This document shows, in pieces, positions 44,901 through 52,770 of a stretch of 64,000 nucleotides of DNA (the stretch's first letter is position 1; every line of letters begins with the position of its first letter). The position numbers and the translations under genes were made by a program. The notes beneath the pieces are model-generated. The model saw only the letters and a program-made list of their open reading frames with translations, was not told the DNA's origin and did not search any database. The DNA comes from Desulfurococcaceae archaeon (lineage in GTDB: Archaea > Thermoproteota > Thermoprotei_A > Sulfolobales > Desulfurococcaceae): contig JAWBQJ010000003.1 of the NCBI GenBank assembly GCA_038845865.1, positions 114,058-178,057 on the forward strand, in the 5' to 3' direction.

Positions 44901-45143
44901 AAGCACTGCAACGCCGTACACCTCCCCTATCAATCCTATGACAGCTACTCTAGACTCGTCTACTATGCTCACGTATTTCGGCACTATGCCCAAGTTAACT
45001 AAGTCTACTTTAAACCCGTAAACCCTGTCACCAGGCTCTATGAACGCAGCCGGCACTATTCCCTGCGGCAATGCTAGCGGTAAGGCTACGACTACTAGAA
45101 ATAAGCCCAGCAAGCACGCCAAATACAGCCTACCGGTACTCAT
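41967..45143 (-). CDS. Large secreted, C-terminally anchored surface protein
   Basis: 1058 residues from the ATG at 45143. A signal peptide (LACLLGLFLVVVALPLAL) leads into an extracellular part: about 40-560 has short beta strands and repeated VYVLD/VVIGLSDG-like turns suggesting a beta-propeller. About 600-1010 has at least four repeats of a carboxypeptidase-regulatory/PEGA-like beta sandwich (for example LPYGEYSLKIIP, IPYGSYVLKLVP, LPYGNYKVVVEH). The end is one membrane helix (VPVIAVLIGVGVGTYIAM) and a short basic cytoplasmic tail. Several N-glycosylation sequons are present. It is divergent from the pilus ATPase gene, suggesting a structural or adhesive role there. Confidence 0.8.
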   Translation of the reverse strand: MSTGRLYLACLLGLFLVVVALPLALPQGIVPAAFIEPGDRVYGFKVDLVNLGIVPKYVSIVDESRVAVIGLIGEVYGVAVLRMVSPHVDPLIEDLYPLTGIPTYVAKDGYPVTRMAVGTDKGEVLLFKVDRGRITKHLYLVLGADFYVDKLYLAKDPAGNVKIVALTVEGGSRGYPCLNCYVYVLDEEAQGILRIGPKVGKATPTCEGLKNIQVQDVAPLVVYAPDGFYWDASNVLVAHIPQVISLVFNVTYLNETTGELIPLPATLVEVSLAYGDLKETRVVYGVNADEKGVARVPIPVEQDRKLTINLTIRNLEGSVVWNYTFVYDPQQYVEVPSEIPLPTAVLPTSNVDRRPAMKIYGMPPFLAVKLDLVDMTYAPFGCPRKGSADFYLTPSAVDIAFMRGRDDIKASVTYMDTTEGLLNVVTTSLLPSGISKINAVDDYVGSNVRITASGTYSNGNYVIIGLSDGRLRIYVSGENGYRLRNIYTMGSPLVNLVTIPGVEGYTYVAISASGIQVFKVEPYPLPVYRNLASLYLSMPGYIHGDVSANIKAVSLADQHGMIVVKNSDIAVKNGLVLTMDRFMAKDVELAVNMPRGEEVGGTLVVLNYPGGSAEYRLQGNSTTLKNIIPGVEYTVNIYSPVPYVYNGSLTFTLSDTMKVSVQGYRNVTVEVPQACCKLVANMLYKEFTVKLRILDEISGVKLIAPVDIYVDGKELVKATNRSEHVFGVLWGEHVITVSPSKGFEGVYQVSEVPVIVNDNMELNVRITRAAYYMIIKVADVYGELISPVDLVVEGPESVTKTVESTGLPIQLLLPYGEYSLKIIPHNTSIYIPYTMTLLLDSPRSVVVTVQRVSYKLNVNVIDRFGVVGRFELYANETKIAENVGERITVEIPYGSYVLKLVPVPGWDKAYDASKPLTITVTNDTSVTIYANRKSYRLRVVVVEEEKPVGNAIVYIYSLDIGDLITILTTDISGTIETNLPYGNYKVVVEHGQYIREEIPVLAVDKDINRIVALRPTVLTILWRYVPVIAVLIGVGVGTYIAMRVRTIIARRLVEEEMF

Positions 45144-45335
45144 CACCAATCCCAGCGCCGTTCAGTAAAGCTTTATTGGCAGGCACCCTTATTATATTTT
45201 TACAATATTCTTAATAACGTTACATCGTAGCGGTTGATCGCGCCTTAATGGGGCTTAGGTTTATAATAAGCATTTAAAATATAATATATATGTGATAAAA
45301 CGGGACCATCAAGCTCGTTAAAGAGGTTCAATGCC

Positions 45336-46973
45336 TTGAGCGAGAAGAGTAAGTGGTTTAGGTTTTTCGGCAAGTTACGAAGGGGAAGGGACAAGGCCGT
45401 TGAAGAGCGCGTAGAAGGGGAGGGGGAAGCTGAAAGGGAGGTCATTACCAAGGCCGTTGAAGAGCGCATGTTCACTCATAAGCTTTACAGCATGATACCC
45501 GGCTACCAGGTTATAGAGAGCTACCCCGTGTACGAGCCCTTCGCCTACATAAACATAGTGGAAGACCCCAACGGCAAGCTGATCTACGAAATACAAGAGA
45601 TCTCCCTTACACCGGAAGAGGAGAAGATATACTCGGAGATCAGAGACCACCTGGTGTGGGAGCTCAAACCCGTAAAGAGCCTGGACGTGGACGTAGCCAA
45701 CGAGATCAAGAAGAGCGCGAGGAGGATCATCAGGGAGTTCCAGATCAGGTTTACGAGAACTCCCAGCCTCTCGTGGAGCAAGATCATGTACTACGTGGAG
45801 AGGAACATCATAGGTTTCGCCATGCTAGACCCGGTTTTCCGTGACAGGTTCATAGAGGACATATCGTGCAATGGGCCCCGGAAACCGGTGTATGTTTGGC
45901 ATAGGAAGTACGAGTCCGTACCAACAAACATAGAGTTTAAGTCGGAGGAGGAGCTAGACGAGTACATACTCAAACTAGCACACATGGCGGGTAAGCACAT
46001 ATCGGTGGCGTACCCCATATTAGACGCGATTCTACCGGGTGGGCACAGGCTTGCCGCAACGTTCAGAAAGGAGGTCTCCACCTCCGGGTCTACGTTCACT
46101 ATTAGGAAGTTCAGCGAGTCTCCCATAACCATAGTGGACATGGTGCTGTTCAAGACGATATCGCCGGAAGTGGCCGCGTACTTCTGGCTGGCAATGGACT
46201 ACAAGATGACTACGTTAATCCTCGGCACGACGGGCGCGGGGAAAACCTCGACGCTAAACGCCATGGCAACCCTCCTAAGGCCAACGTACAAGATCGTGAC
46301 CATAGAAGACACCCCGGAGTTGAGGTTGCCCCACGAGAACTGGGTTCAATTGGTTTCGAGGCCCTCCTACATAGGTAGCGGTGTCGGCGAGGTATCGCTA
46401 TTCCACCTGGTTAAGCTCTCACTAAGGTACAGGCCTGACGTCATAATTGTAGGCGAGGTTAGAGGCGAGGAAGCGTACGTCCTCTTCCAGGCAATAGCTA
46501 CGGGGCACAGCGGCATAACGACTCTACACGCAGAGAACATTGACGCCGCCGTTAAGAGGCTCACTTCGCCGCCGATGAACATACCCCCATCCTACATACC
46601 CCTAGTCAACATGGCGCTGGTCATAAGAAGGGTGCAGGTGAGGGACGAGAGGGGTAGGATCAGGCCTGCCAGGAGAATAACCAACGTGTGGGAGGTGAGG
46701 GGCCATGAAGACTACGTCGAAATCGCCCGCTGGGACCCCGTGGAGGATAAGATGGTCATAGACCTCGATAAGAGCATCGTTCTCAGGAAGATACGGGAAC
46801 TGTCAGGGCTACCCGAAGAGGGCGTCCTCGAAGAGGTGGAGAGGCGTAAAATGATTTTGAAGTGGCTAGCTGATAGGAAGCTGAGCGATTACAGCTCGGT
46901 GTCAACGCACGTTTACCTGTACTACATGAACCCGCAGAGCATCTTAGAGAAAATTGGGGTTGTACGTAGATGA
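45336..46973 (+). CDS. Type IV pilus/secretion ATPase (GspE/TadA-like)
   Basis: 545 residues. Walker A is LGTTGAGKTSTLNAMATLL near 300, the Asp box is KIVTIEDTPELRLP, Walker B is RPDVIIVGEVRGEEAYVLFQ near 365, and the His box is GHSGITTLHAEN. This is the VirB11/GspE class that powers assembly of archaeal type IV pili, archaella and related fibres. TTG start. Near the N-terminus a 19-base unit coding KAVEER is repeated 57 bases apart (45392-45410 and 45449-45467). The gene overlaps the membrane platform gene by 4 bases. Confidence 0.93.
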   Translation: MSEKSKWFRFFGKLRRGRDKAVEERVEGEGEAEREVITKAVEERMFTHKLYSMIPGYQVIESYPVYEPFAYINIVEDPNGKLIYEIQEISLTPEEEKIYSEIRDHLVWELKPVKSLDVDVANEIKKSARRIIREFQIRFTRTPSLSWSKIMYYVERNIIGFAMLDPVFRDRFIEDISCNGPRKPVYVWHRKYESVPTNIEFKSEEELDEYILKLAHMAGKHISVAYPILDAILPGGHRLAATFRKEVSTSGSTFTIRKFSESPITIVDMVLFKTISPEVAAYFWLAMDYKMTTLILGTTGAGKTSTLNAMATLLRPTYKIVTIEDTPELRLPHENWVQLVSRPSYIGSGVGEVSLFHLVKLSLRYRPDVIIVGEVRGEEAYVLFQAIATGHSGITTLHAENIDAAVKRLTSPPMNIPPSYIPLVNMALVIRRVQVRDERGRIRPARRITNVWEVRGHEDYVEIARWDPVEDKMVIDLDKSIVLRKIRELSGLPEEGVLEEVERRKMILKWLADRKLSDYSSVSTHVYLYYMNPQSILEKIGVVRR

Positions 46974-48820
46974 AGAGGCTTATGAACCTCTTGAAGAAGC
47001 TGAGCGGGAGGAAAGAAGAGGCGAAGACGCGGGAACAATTAGCTGTAACGAGAATCACCAAACCCGTTGGGGTCAGGATCACCGTTAGAGATGTTTTCAC
47101 GGCGTTCTCCCTATCCTTCTTCGAGCCCGCGGGTAGATGGCTTGCTAGAACATTTGAGCTGGAAAAGCAGTTCACCAGGGCCGGCATGAACATCCACCCG
47201 GTCAAATACGGTGCCGAGACGGTATCCCTGGTCATGATCGCGGCCGTTTTTTGCACCCTAGGCTTCATCACCATGCTACTAACAACGAGGTTAACGCTTG
47301 TAGAAACCATCGTGGGGGCCACCATCACGGTTACCGCCCCCATAATGGTTTTCGTACTCAGGCTCGCGCGGCCGTACACGGCCACCTTGCTGAGAAAGAG
47401 TGAAACCGAAAACGAGCTACCCTTCTTCATGTCTTACGTAGCCACGATGGTCAGGGGCGGGTACAGCCTTGAAAGGGTCATAGAGAGGGCTACGCAACTC
47501 AAAGTGTTTAAGGCCATTAGAGAGGAAGCTCGAAGGATCGTGACCAGGATCAAGATGATGGGGGAGGACCCCGCAACGGCCCTCGAAAAAGTGGCTCTAC
47601 ACCACCCAAGTACTAGGTTTAGAGACATCATGCTAGGCTACATCACGACCCTGAGAAGCGGTGGAGACGTAGTACACTACCTCGAAGTGAGGACGCGCGA
47701 GCTGGTTGAGTCCAGGATAGTGGAGATCAGGAACACCATCGGCAGGCTCATGTCCTTCCTAGAGGTTTACACCATATTCGGTGTCGTCGTATCCATAACT
47801 TTGTTCGTCTTCTTCGCCGTGTCAGCTGCGATAACGGCTGCACAGGTGGCTAGAACCCCTGAAGGACTTACAGTACTAAACGTCGACGTAACAACTCCAG
47901 CCATCTACAACTTCTTCTTCCTACCCCTACTAGGCTCAGCTATAACGCTCGCAGTCCACGTAAACCAGCCGAGGACCCCGGTACGCTACGGGGAGGTCTA
48001 CTTGGTACTACTGGTGTGGTTACCCATATCCGTAGCTATATTCGTGCTAGTCCTGGCACTTACAAATGGCATAAGCATCTTCGCCGGGAAGGTGGGCATT
48101 AAAGAGGTTAAATCGCTGGTTTACGCGATATCGGCAACACTCATAGGCGCCTCCCTGCCACCGGCAATTAAGTACAGGCTCATGGCTAGGAGGCAGCGCG
48201 GCTTAGTGAGGTCTGTAGCGGACTTTCTCAGGGATGTCAGCGAGGTGAGGAAGACGGGGTTGAGCCCGGAGAAGTGCATAATACTGGTTTCGAGTAGAAG
48301 CTACAAGAACCTGACTCCAATAATAGAGAGGGCGGCCGCATCGCTGTCCCTGGGTTTAAACCTCGAAGAGGCGCTCAGGAAGGCCCTTAAGGGAGTCAAG
48401 GAGTGGTTTGTAATAGCCTCGTTGAGGTTTCTCACAGATTCCATACTTGTCGGTGGGGGCGCCCCCGACGTAATAGACACCTTAGCTAGGTTTACGCAGG
48501 TCTTAAGCGAACTCGAAGAGGAGACCAGGAGGAGGATGAGGTCGCAGGTAGTGCTACCGTATCTAGGCGCCGTCCTCCTGGCCTCCACCCCCATGATCAT
48601 ACTCTACATGCTGCTGTCGCTGGCGAGAATACCCATAGCGACCGTGACCCCGCTACTACTGGTGCTTTCGCTGGGGAGCCTGATAAACTCATACATCATG
48701 GGCCTGATCGCCGGGAAGGCGTCGCAGGCGACGATGGCCGCAGGCTTCCAGCACGCGATAGTGCTTACGCTGGTAACGGTGCTTACGCTGTCCGTGACGT
48801 TCACGTTTATTGGTGTGTAG
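46970..48820 (+). CDS. TadC/FlaJ-like pilus membrane platform protein
   Basis: 616 residues with about nine hydrophobic segments and two T2SSF-type cytoplasmic domains (YVATMVRGGYSLERVIERAT near 160, and VADFLRDVSEVRKTGLSPEK near 415). This is the duplicated platform protein that works with the ATPase to insert or extract pilin subunits. Archaellar FlaJ and adhesive-pilus platform proteins share this layout; with no other archaellum genes nearby, a pilus rather than an archaellum is more likely. Overlaps the ATPase gene and, depending on start choice, the next gene. Confidence 0.9.
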   Translation: MKRLMNLLKKLSGRKEEAKTREQLAVTRITKPVGVRITVRDVFTAFSLSFFEPAGRWLARTFELEKQFTRAGMNIHPVKYGAETVSLVMIAAVFCTLGFITMLLTTRLTLVETIVGATITVTAPIMVFVLRLARPYTATLLRKSETENELPFFMSYVATMVRGGYSLERVIERATQLKVFKAIREEARRIVTRIKMMGEDPATALEKVALHHPSTRFRDIMLGYITTLRSGGDVVHYLEVRTRELVESRIVEIRNTIGRLMSFLEVYTIFGVVVSITLFVFFAVSAAITAAQVARTPEGLTVLNVDVTTPAIYNFFFLPLLGSAITLAVHVNQPRTPVRYGEVYLVLLVWLPISVAIFVLVLALTNGISIFAGKVGIKEVKSLVYAISATLIGASLPPAIKYRLMARRQRGLVRSVADFLRDVSEVRKTGLSPEKCIILVSSRSYKNLTPIIERAAASLSLGLNLEEALRKALKGVKEWFVIASLRFLTDSILVGGGAPDVIDTLARFTQVLSELEEETRRRMRSQVVLPYLGAVLLASTPMIILYMLLSLARIPIATVTPLLLVLSLGSLINSYIMGLIAGKASQATMAAGFQHAIVLTLVTVLTLSVTFTFIGV

Positions 48821-48821
48821 C

Positions 48822-49223
48822 TTGCACAGACTCTTCGCCGTAATAGTGCTCCTGGGGGTGGCCATAGCCATCTCGGCGGCAGCGGTCACCTGGATCATAA
48901 CAACCTACCGCTCCATGACTTGGAAACCCGAAGTACTGAGAATACTGGACATAGAGATGTACCTTAACGAAACGGATGGCTCCTGGTGGTTGAGAGTGGT
49001 GGCCGTGAATGAGGGTGAAGGGGTGGCGGAGATATACAGGGTGGAAGTGCACGGTATGGAGACAATAGAGCTGGATAGCCCGGAGACTATTGGGCCCGGA
49101 AACCAGCGGGAGGTTTACTTCAAGCTGAGCAGGGAGTACACGCACGGAACGATGTACACTGTAAGGCTTTACCTGAAGTCGGGGACGGTGTACCCCGTGC
49201 TTGAAAGGGTTATAAGGCCGTGA
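48822..49223 (+). CDS. Pilin-like secreted protein
   Basis: 133 residues from TTG 48822. MHRLFAVIVLLGVAIAISAA gives an N-terminal hydrophobic helix, followed by a beta-rich domain (VVAVNEGEGVAEIYRVEVHG, YTVRLYLKSG) like the CARDB-type fold seen in archaeal pilin-like proteins. The classic class III cleavage pattern (Lys/Arg-Gly before the helix) is not clear, so it may be a minor pilin or anchored protein. An alternative TTG at 48810 overlaps the platform gene; a GGTG ribosome-binding sequence at 48811-48814 favours 48822. Last gene of the pilus motor operon. Confidence 0.7.
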   Translation: MHRLFAVIVLLGVAIAISAAAVTWIITTYRSMTWKPEVLRILDIEMYLNETDGSWWLRVVAVNEGEGVAEIYRVEVHGMETIELDSPETIGPGNQREVYFKLSREYTHGTMYTVRLYLKSGTVYPVLERVIRP

Positions 49224-49337
49224 GTGGGCTAGACATAGTAGACATACTACTCGGGTAACGGTAACAGTACTAGAAGTACCCGTATGTAGCGTATTACGGT
49301 GGAATGTAGCACTATAGGTTTAAGCAATATAGGCAAA

Positions 49338-49348
49338 GTTTATAATAA
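49338..49348 (+). promoter_or_regulatory. TATA box of the major pilin gene
   Basis: GTTTATAATAA, about 42 bases before the ATG at 49385, with GAGAGGG as ribosome-binding site close to the start. It separates the pilin from the motor operon and allows high independent expression. Confidence 0.6.
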
Positions 49349-49384
49349 CCCCTAACAAGAGGATATAGTAAGAGAGGGAAAACT

Positions 49385-49816
49385 ATGAGCAGGCGCTACA
49401 AGGGCATAGAACCGATCATAGCAGTAGTAATACTGGTAGCGGTGACGCTGGTAATAGCCATTGGAGTAATAGGCTGGATAATGGGGTGGTGGGGGACATT
49501 CGGAGCGACCGAGAGCATAAGGGTATACCCGGACAGTTACATCACGAATACTATGCTCTACCTGCACATCAAGAACGAAGGATCGGCCGCAGCAGTAATA
49601 TACAAGATAGAGGTATCGGGGTTAGGAACAGCAAGTATTACTAATACCAATGGCACCCTTGGTGCGCCTAGCGGTGGAGAAGTAAAAGTAGATCCGGGCG
49701 CTGAGGGGTGGATAGAGTGCAGTTTAGGAACAGCAGCCGTTGCTGGCACCAGGTACCAGGTCACCATATACACTAGAGCAGGTAACGTCATTTCGGCGAC
49801 TGTGCAGGCGAAGTAG
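49385..49816 (+). CDS. Type IV pilin with class III signal peptide
   Basis: 143 residues. RRYKGIEPIIAVVILVAVTL is a textbook archaeal class III signal: positive charges, Lys-Gly, then Ile-Glu-Pro and a hydrophobic helix. PibD/FlaK-type peptidase would cut after Gly 7. The mature head is beta-rich with Gly, Ser and Thr (LYLHIKNEGSAAAVIYKIEV), as in DUF1628-type archaeal pilins. It is probably the main fibre subunit assembled by the ATPase and platform just upstream. Confidence 0.9.
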   Translation: MSRRYKGIEPIIAVVILVAVTLVIAIGVIGWIMGWWGTFGATESIRVYPDSYITNTMLYLHIKNEGSAAAVIYKIEVSGLGTASITNTNGTLGAPSGGEVKVDPGAEGWIECSLGTAAVAGTRYQVTIYTRAGNVISATVQAK

Positions 49817-49932
49817 ATGGGCTGAGTGCCTCATTCCCTCAGAGCATTTTTACTTCCTTCCACCCCTTCTCACAGTCTTCGTGCATGTTTTCCTTCACTG
49901 TACTCCCCGCCTCTCTCAGGGGGGTCCCGTTT

Positions 49933-49948
49933 AGGAGGTTAACCTCCT
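49933..49948. repeat. Perfect 16-base palindrome AGGAGGTTAACCTCCT
   Basis: Lies in the 256-base gap between the pilin and propeller genes, after T-rich segments that could end the pilin transcript. It could be a hairpin or the site of a dimeric regulator for the propeller gene. Confidence 0.5.
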
Positions 49949-50072
49949 GTCAGGTGTGCTCCGTGGCTAGAGATCCGGGTTTAAGGGTTAGTGCTCGTTG
50001 CTTGGTGGGCGCGCTGTCCGCCTTTAGGTATAATAAAACCCGCTGTACCATATATTTTCTTGGTGGCGTGTT

Positions 50073-51143
50073 TTGGAAGTTGTTTGGAGCAGGGTGATCA
50101 GCGTCAGCAACTACAGGGACGGCGTTTACAGCGTGTGCGCGTCTGGGGATAGGGTTTACGCGGTTGGCTTCGACGAGTACCACGGGCTGGGGAAGAAGAG
50201 GTTTAGAATAGAGTCCTTCAGCGTCAAGGACGGTAAGACGATCGCCGCGTGGACTGATGGGCGGAGCCTTCCACTGGCTTCTTTCTTCACGTGCGTTAGT
50301 TACGGGAACCGCGTATACGCCTTCGGCGCCACTGATAGGTTCTGGAGCATGCTAGTCTTTGACAGGATGCTCGAAGTCATTAGTAGAGTTGACGTGGATA
50401 ACCCTCACGTAATACCGCTCTCCTCGATAATACTTGACAGGTACCCTAACCTCTACCTCTACGTGGCCGGGACGACCGTACCAGGAGAAGGCACCACGGC
50501 GATGTATGTAGCTAAGGTATCCGCAAGCGACCTCTCAATAGTAAGTAGCTTCACGGCGGACTCTGAAGGGTTGGGGGCAGGCGCTTACGCGGTGGCCTAC
50601 AACAACACAACCAAGCAGGTCGTCGTAGGGGGCTACGCCAAGGCAGAGTCGGGCTTGGAGTGGCTCGTTACGTTTCACAACGAGGATTTGAAGCTGGATA
50701 AGGTAGTGAAACCGGGAATAAGGGGCTCCATATCGGGCCTAGCCGTAGACGCCAACGGCTTCATATACGCAGTAGACGGGAAGAGGGTCGTGAAGATGGA
50801 CCCGGAAGGTAAGGTGGTCGCGTCCGTGGAGCTACCCCAAGCAATGAAGATCTACGCCTCCCAGGATAGGGCATCGCCCATAAGCGCTTACGTTGCCGTC
50901 GCGTCAGACAGCGAACTCTACCTGCTTTCAAGCGAGAACCTATCTCCAGTCAGCTCGGCGAGGCTAGCGGGGGAGCCGCAAATGCTGATCGCGTTTCCGG
51001 GGTCCATGGACGCCGTCTATGACAGTATTTACCTGGCCGTAACGCAAGTAGCGTCTAACGAGAAGTGGAACTGGGTGGTAATGGCGCTTACACCGAGGCC
51101 TACTAGGGCTAGGAGGTTTCCGAGAATATTCCCGGTAAGGTAG
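50073..51143 (+). CDS. Soluble beta-propeller-like protein
   Basis: 356 residues. Repeated segments of the type SGDRVYAVG, NRVYAFGATD, LYLYVAGTT, KQVVVGGYAK, NGFIYAVDGKRV and SELYLLSSEN, spaced about 45-50 residues apart, suggest a six- or seven-bladed propeller. There is no signal peptide or membrane segment, so it is likely cytoplasmic. The C-terminus is basic (RPTRARRFPRIFPVR). TTG start; no earlier in-frame start is seen, and TATA-like GGTATAATAAA at 50027-50037 fits. It stands between the pilin and MoxR clusters, and no partner can be named. Confidence 0.75.
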   Translation: MEVVWSRVISVSNYRDGVYSVCASGDRVYAVGFDEYHGLGKKRFRIESFSVKDGKTIAAWTDGRSLPLASFFTCVSYGNRVYAFGATDRFWSMLVFDRMLEVISRVDVDNPHVIPLSSIILDRYPNLYLYVAGTTVPGEGTTAMYVAKVSASDLSIVSSFTADSEGLGAGAYAVAYNNTTKQVVVGGYAKAESGLEWLVTFHNEDLKLDKVVKPGIRGSISGLAVDANGFIYAVDGKRVVKMDPEGKVVASVELPQAMKIYASQDRASPISAYVAVASDSELYLLSSENLSPVSSARLAGEPQMLIAFPGSMDAVYDSIYLAVTQVASNEKWNWVVMALTPRPTRARRFPRIFPVR

Positions 51144-51146
51144 GAG

Positions 51147-51209
51147 CGGGTCGCGGCCTTAACGTAGAGGAACACTACGAGTAGTCTCTTCGAGGGGCGC
51201 CGCGACCCG
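51147..51209. repeat. Long-armed inverted repeat after the propeller gene
   Basis: CGGGTCGCGGC (51147-51157) and GCCGCGACCCG (51199-51209) pair perfectly over 11 GC-rich bases, enclosing about 41 bases that contain a second small CGTAG/CTACG pairing. It lies 3 bases after the propeller stop and could act as a 3' end structure or be a structured RNA. Confidence 0.55.
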
Positions 51210-51246
51210 GCACTACCGGATTCGCCTCGAGCCGCGCTTCAGCGGG

Positions 51247-51257
51247 GAAGGTATATA
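51247..51257 (+). promoter_or_regulatory. TATA box of the MoxR-DUF58 operon
   Basis: AAGGTATATAA-type element before the first gene at 51321, predicting transcription from about 51278. Confidence 0.55.
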
Positions 51258-51320
51258 ACGCGGTGAACGGCTTACTGGTTTAAGAGTGTAGAGGCTTCGA
51301 GGAGGTCCTGGCGAAAAGGC

Positions 51321-51842
51321 ATGGGTATAACACTAAGGTACATACCCATACCCCCCAGGCCGGAGGGGGCCCCTTACTGGGAGCACGGGTATAACGCCAC
51401 CGCGGAAACCACTAGTGCCACCATGGAACCTAACATCGTAACTAGCTATGAGCAGCTACTAGCGCATTCCAGGAACGTGTGGTTACTAGTATGCCTCGTC
51501 TTGGTGTCCGTAATGGGGGTTCTTCTAGCTTTAATGGTCCTTAGGTCAAGCCCTCTTGGAGGGGCGATCCAGTTAAGGGGCCTAGTCGACCACAGCGAGA
51601 GGTACTTCGAGAAAGCACTGTACCAGTACGCCGGTTTAAAGCGGGTGCTTAGAGACGTGTTCTTAAAGGTAAGGAAGAAGCTGAACGCCGGTAATAAAAC
51701 ACCCAGAGAGATGGCTGGCATGGACAGGAAGTTGGAGAAGTTCGCGGAAATGTACGAAGACGTCGTGTACGGGGATAAGGAGCGCGGTGAAGCCCTCTCA
51801 GTAGTTAACGCGGTTAAACGGGTGTTCGGCATTGAAGAGTAA
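51321..51842 (+). CDS. Membrane protein with DUF4129-like C-terminal segment
   Basis: 173 residues with one membrane helix (NVWLLVCLVLVSVMGVLLAL, about 52-71). The cytoplasmic part reads RGLVDHSERYFEKALYQYAG and TPREMAGMDRKLEKFAEMYE followed by DVVYGD, the pattern of DUF4129, a domain often found beside MoxR and DUF58. First gene of a six-gene operon; overlaps the DUF4350-like gene by 11 bases. The N-terminal 45 residues would be outside the cell. Function of DUF4129 proteins is not established. Confidence 0.7.
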   Translation: MGITLRYIPIPPRPEGAPYWEHGYNATAETTSATMEPNIVTSYEQLLAHSRNVWLLVCLVLVSVMGVLLALMVLRSSPLGGAIQLRGLVDHSERYFEKALYQYAGLKRVLRDVFLKVRKKLNAGNKTPREMAGMDRKLEKFAEMYEDVVYGDKERGEALSVVNAVKRVFGIEE

Positions 51843-52764
51843 TATCATCGTAATAGCACTCCTCATCCTAATCGCGGTATCCCAGGCAACGGTAGCCGTG
51901 GAGGTCTTCACCGAGTACGACCCCCCATCCGTGAGCAACATGAAACCCGGGGGCTTGTCCCAGTTCTACACCGAGAACTTCGCGAAAGTAATAGTCGTCA
52001 AGGACGCTGTAGACGTGTACGGTAAGCACCCCTCCCGGCACGCGCTACTGATACCGGGGCTTGGAACGGCTATTGATGCCATAAGCTTCCAAAGAATCCT
52101 TAAGTGGGTTGAAGAAGGGGGCATCCTGGTCTTAATGGACGAGACAGATAAATCAGCGGGCTTGTTGCAGAGGCTTGGACTAGTCCCTTCAAGCACTACG
52201 GAGCTAGAAGTGGAGGATGCGAGGTGCGTGGTCAACGGGCTGGAAATCAACGTTACGTTTAACAAGTACGTTACGTTGCGCAAGGCGGCGGAAGGCGGGC
52301 TAATGGAGCCTGTTTGCACGATTAGGGGTGACGTGGTAGCGTGGAAGATCAACTACGGTGGGGGAGTCATCTACGTGCTGGGGGATTCGAGCCTAGTAAT
52401 AAACGAGATGGTAGATTACCCCGACATAAAGAGCAGGAACGTAGAGTTCCTGAACGCCTTGACGTCGCACAGGAAGATCATAATATACGACACCTACACG
52501 GCGAAAAGGCAGGTTTTCCTCGAGAACGTGATGGGCGCCCTCTCACTACTAGTGCGCGCGGCGACGAGAGGGGCTGAACTGGTTAAAGAAGGGGACTTAC
52601 TAATTAGGGTGGCCGTTTACGTCTCGTTGCCGGCGCTGGTAACGCTGATCCTGGCATCCTCGATCATACCGCTACCGCTGGTTACCACTGAGAGAAGGGC
52701 GGTGGATACCTATAAAGTCGTTAACGCCGTTAAGAAAGAGGTGGAAAAGTACTCTAAGAGGTAG
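51832..52764 (+). CDS. DUF4350-like membrane protein
   Basis: 310 residues. N-terminal signal/anchor (IIVIALLILIAVSQATVAVE), an extracellular part and a second membrane helix near 270 (VSLPALVTLILASSIIPLPL) with a short charged tail. The segment LLIPGLGTAIDAISFQRILK leading to EEGGILVLMDETDKSAGLLQ follows the DUF4350 pattern, a domain commonly encoded with MoxR and DUF58 genes. TTG start. Spaced 6 bases from moxR. Family call is from motif and context. Confidence 0.7.
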   Translation: MKSNIIVIALLILIAVSQATVAVEVFTEYDPPSVSNMKPGGLSQFYTENFAKVIVVKDAVDVYGKHPSRHALLIPGLGTAIDAISFQRILKWVEEGGILVLMDETDKSAGLLQRLGLVPSSTTELEVEDARCVVNGLEINVTFNKYVTLRKAAEGGLMEPVCTIRGDVVAWKINYGGGVIYVLGDSSLVINEMVDYPDIKSRNVEFLNALTSHRKIIIYDTYTAKRQVFLENVMGALSLLVRAATRGAELVKEGDLLIRVAVYVSLPALVTLILASSIIPLPLVTTERRAVDTYKVVNAVKKEVEKYSKR

Positions 52765-52770
52765 GGCCTC

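Noticed and set aside
46970..48820. Archaellum (fla/arl) operon
   Set aside because: Only ATPase and platform proteins are shared; no ArlF, ArlG, ArlH or archaellin genes are present, so a pilus is favoured.
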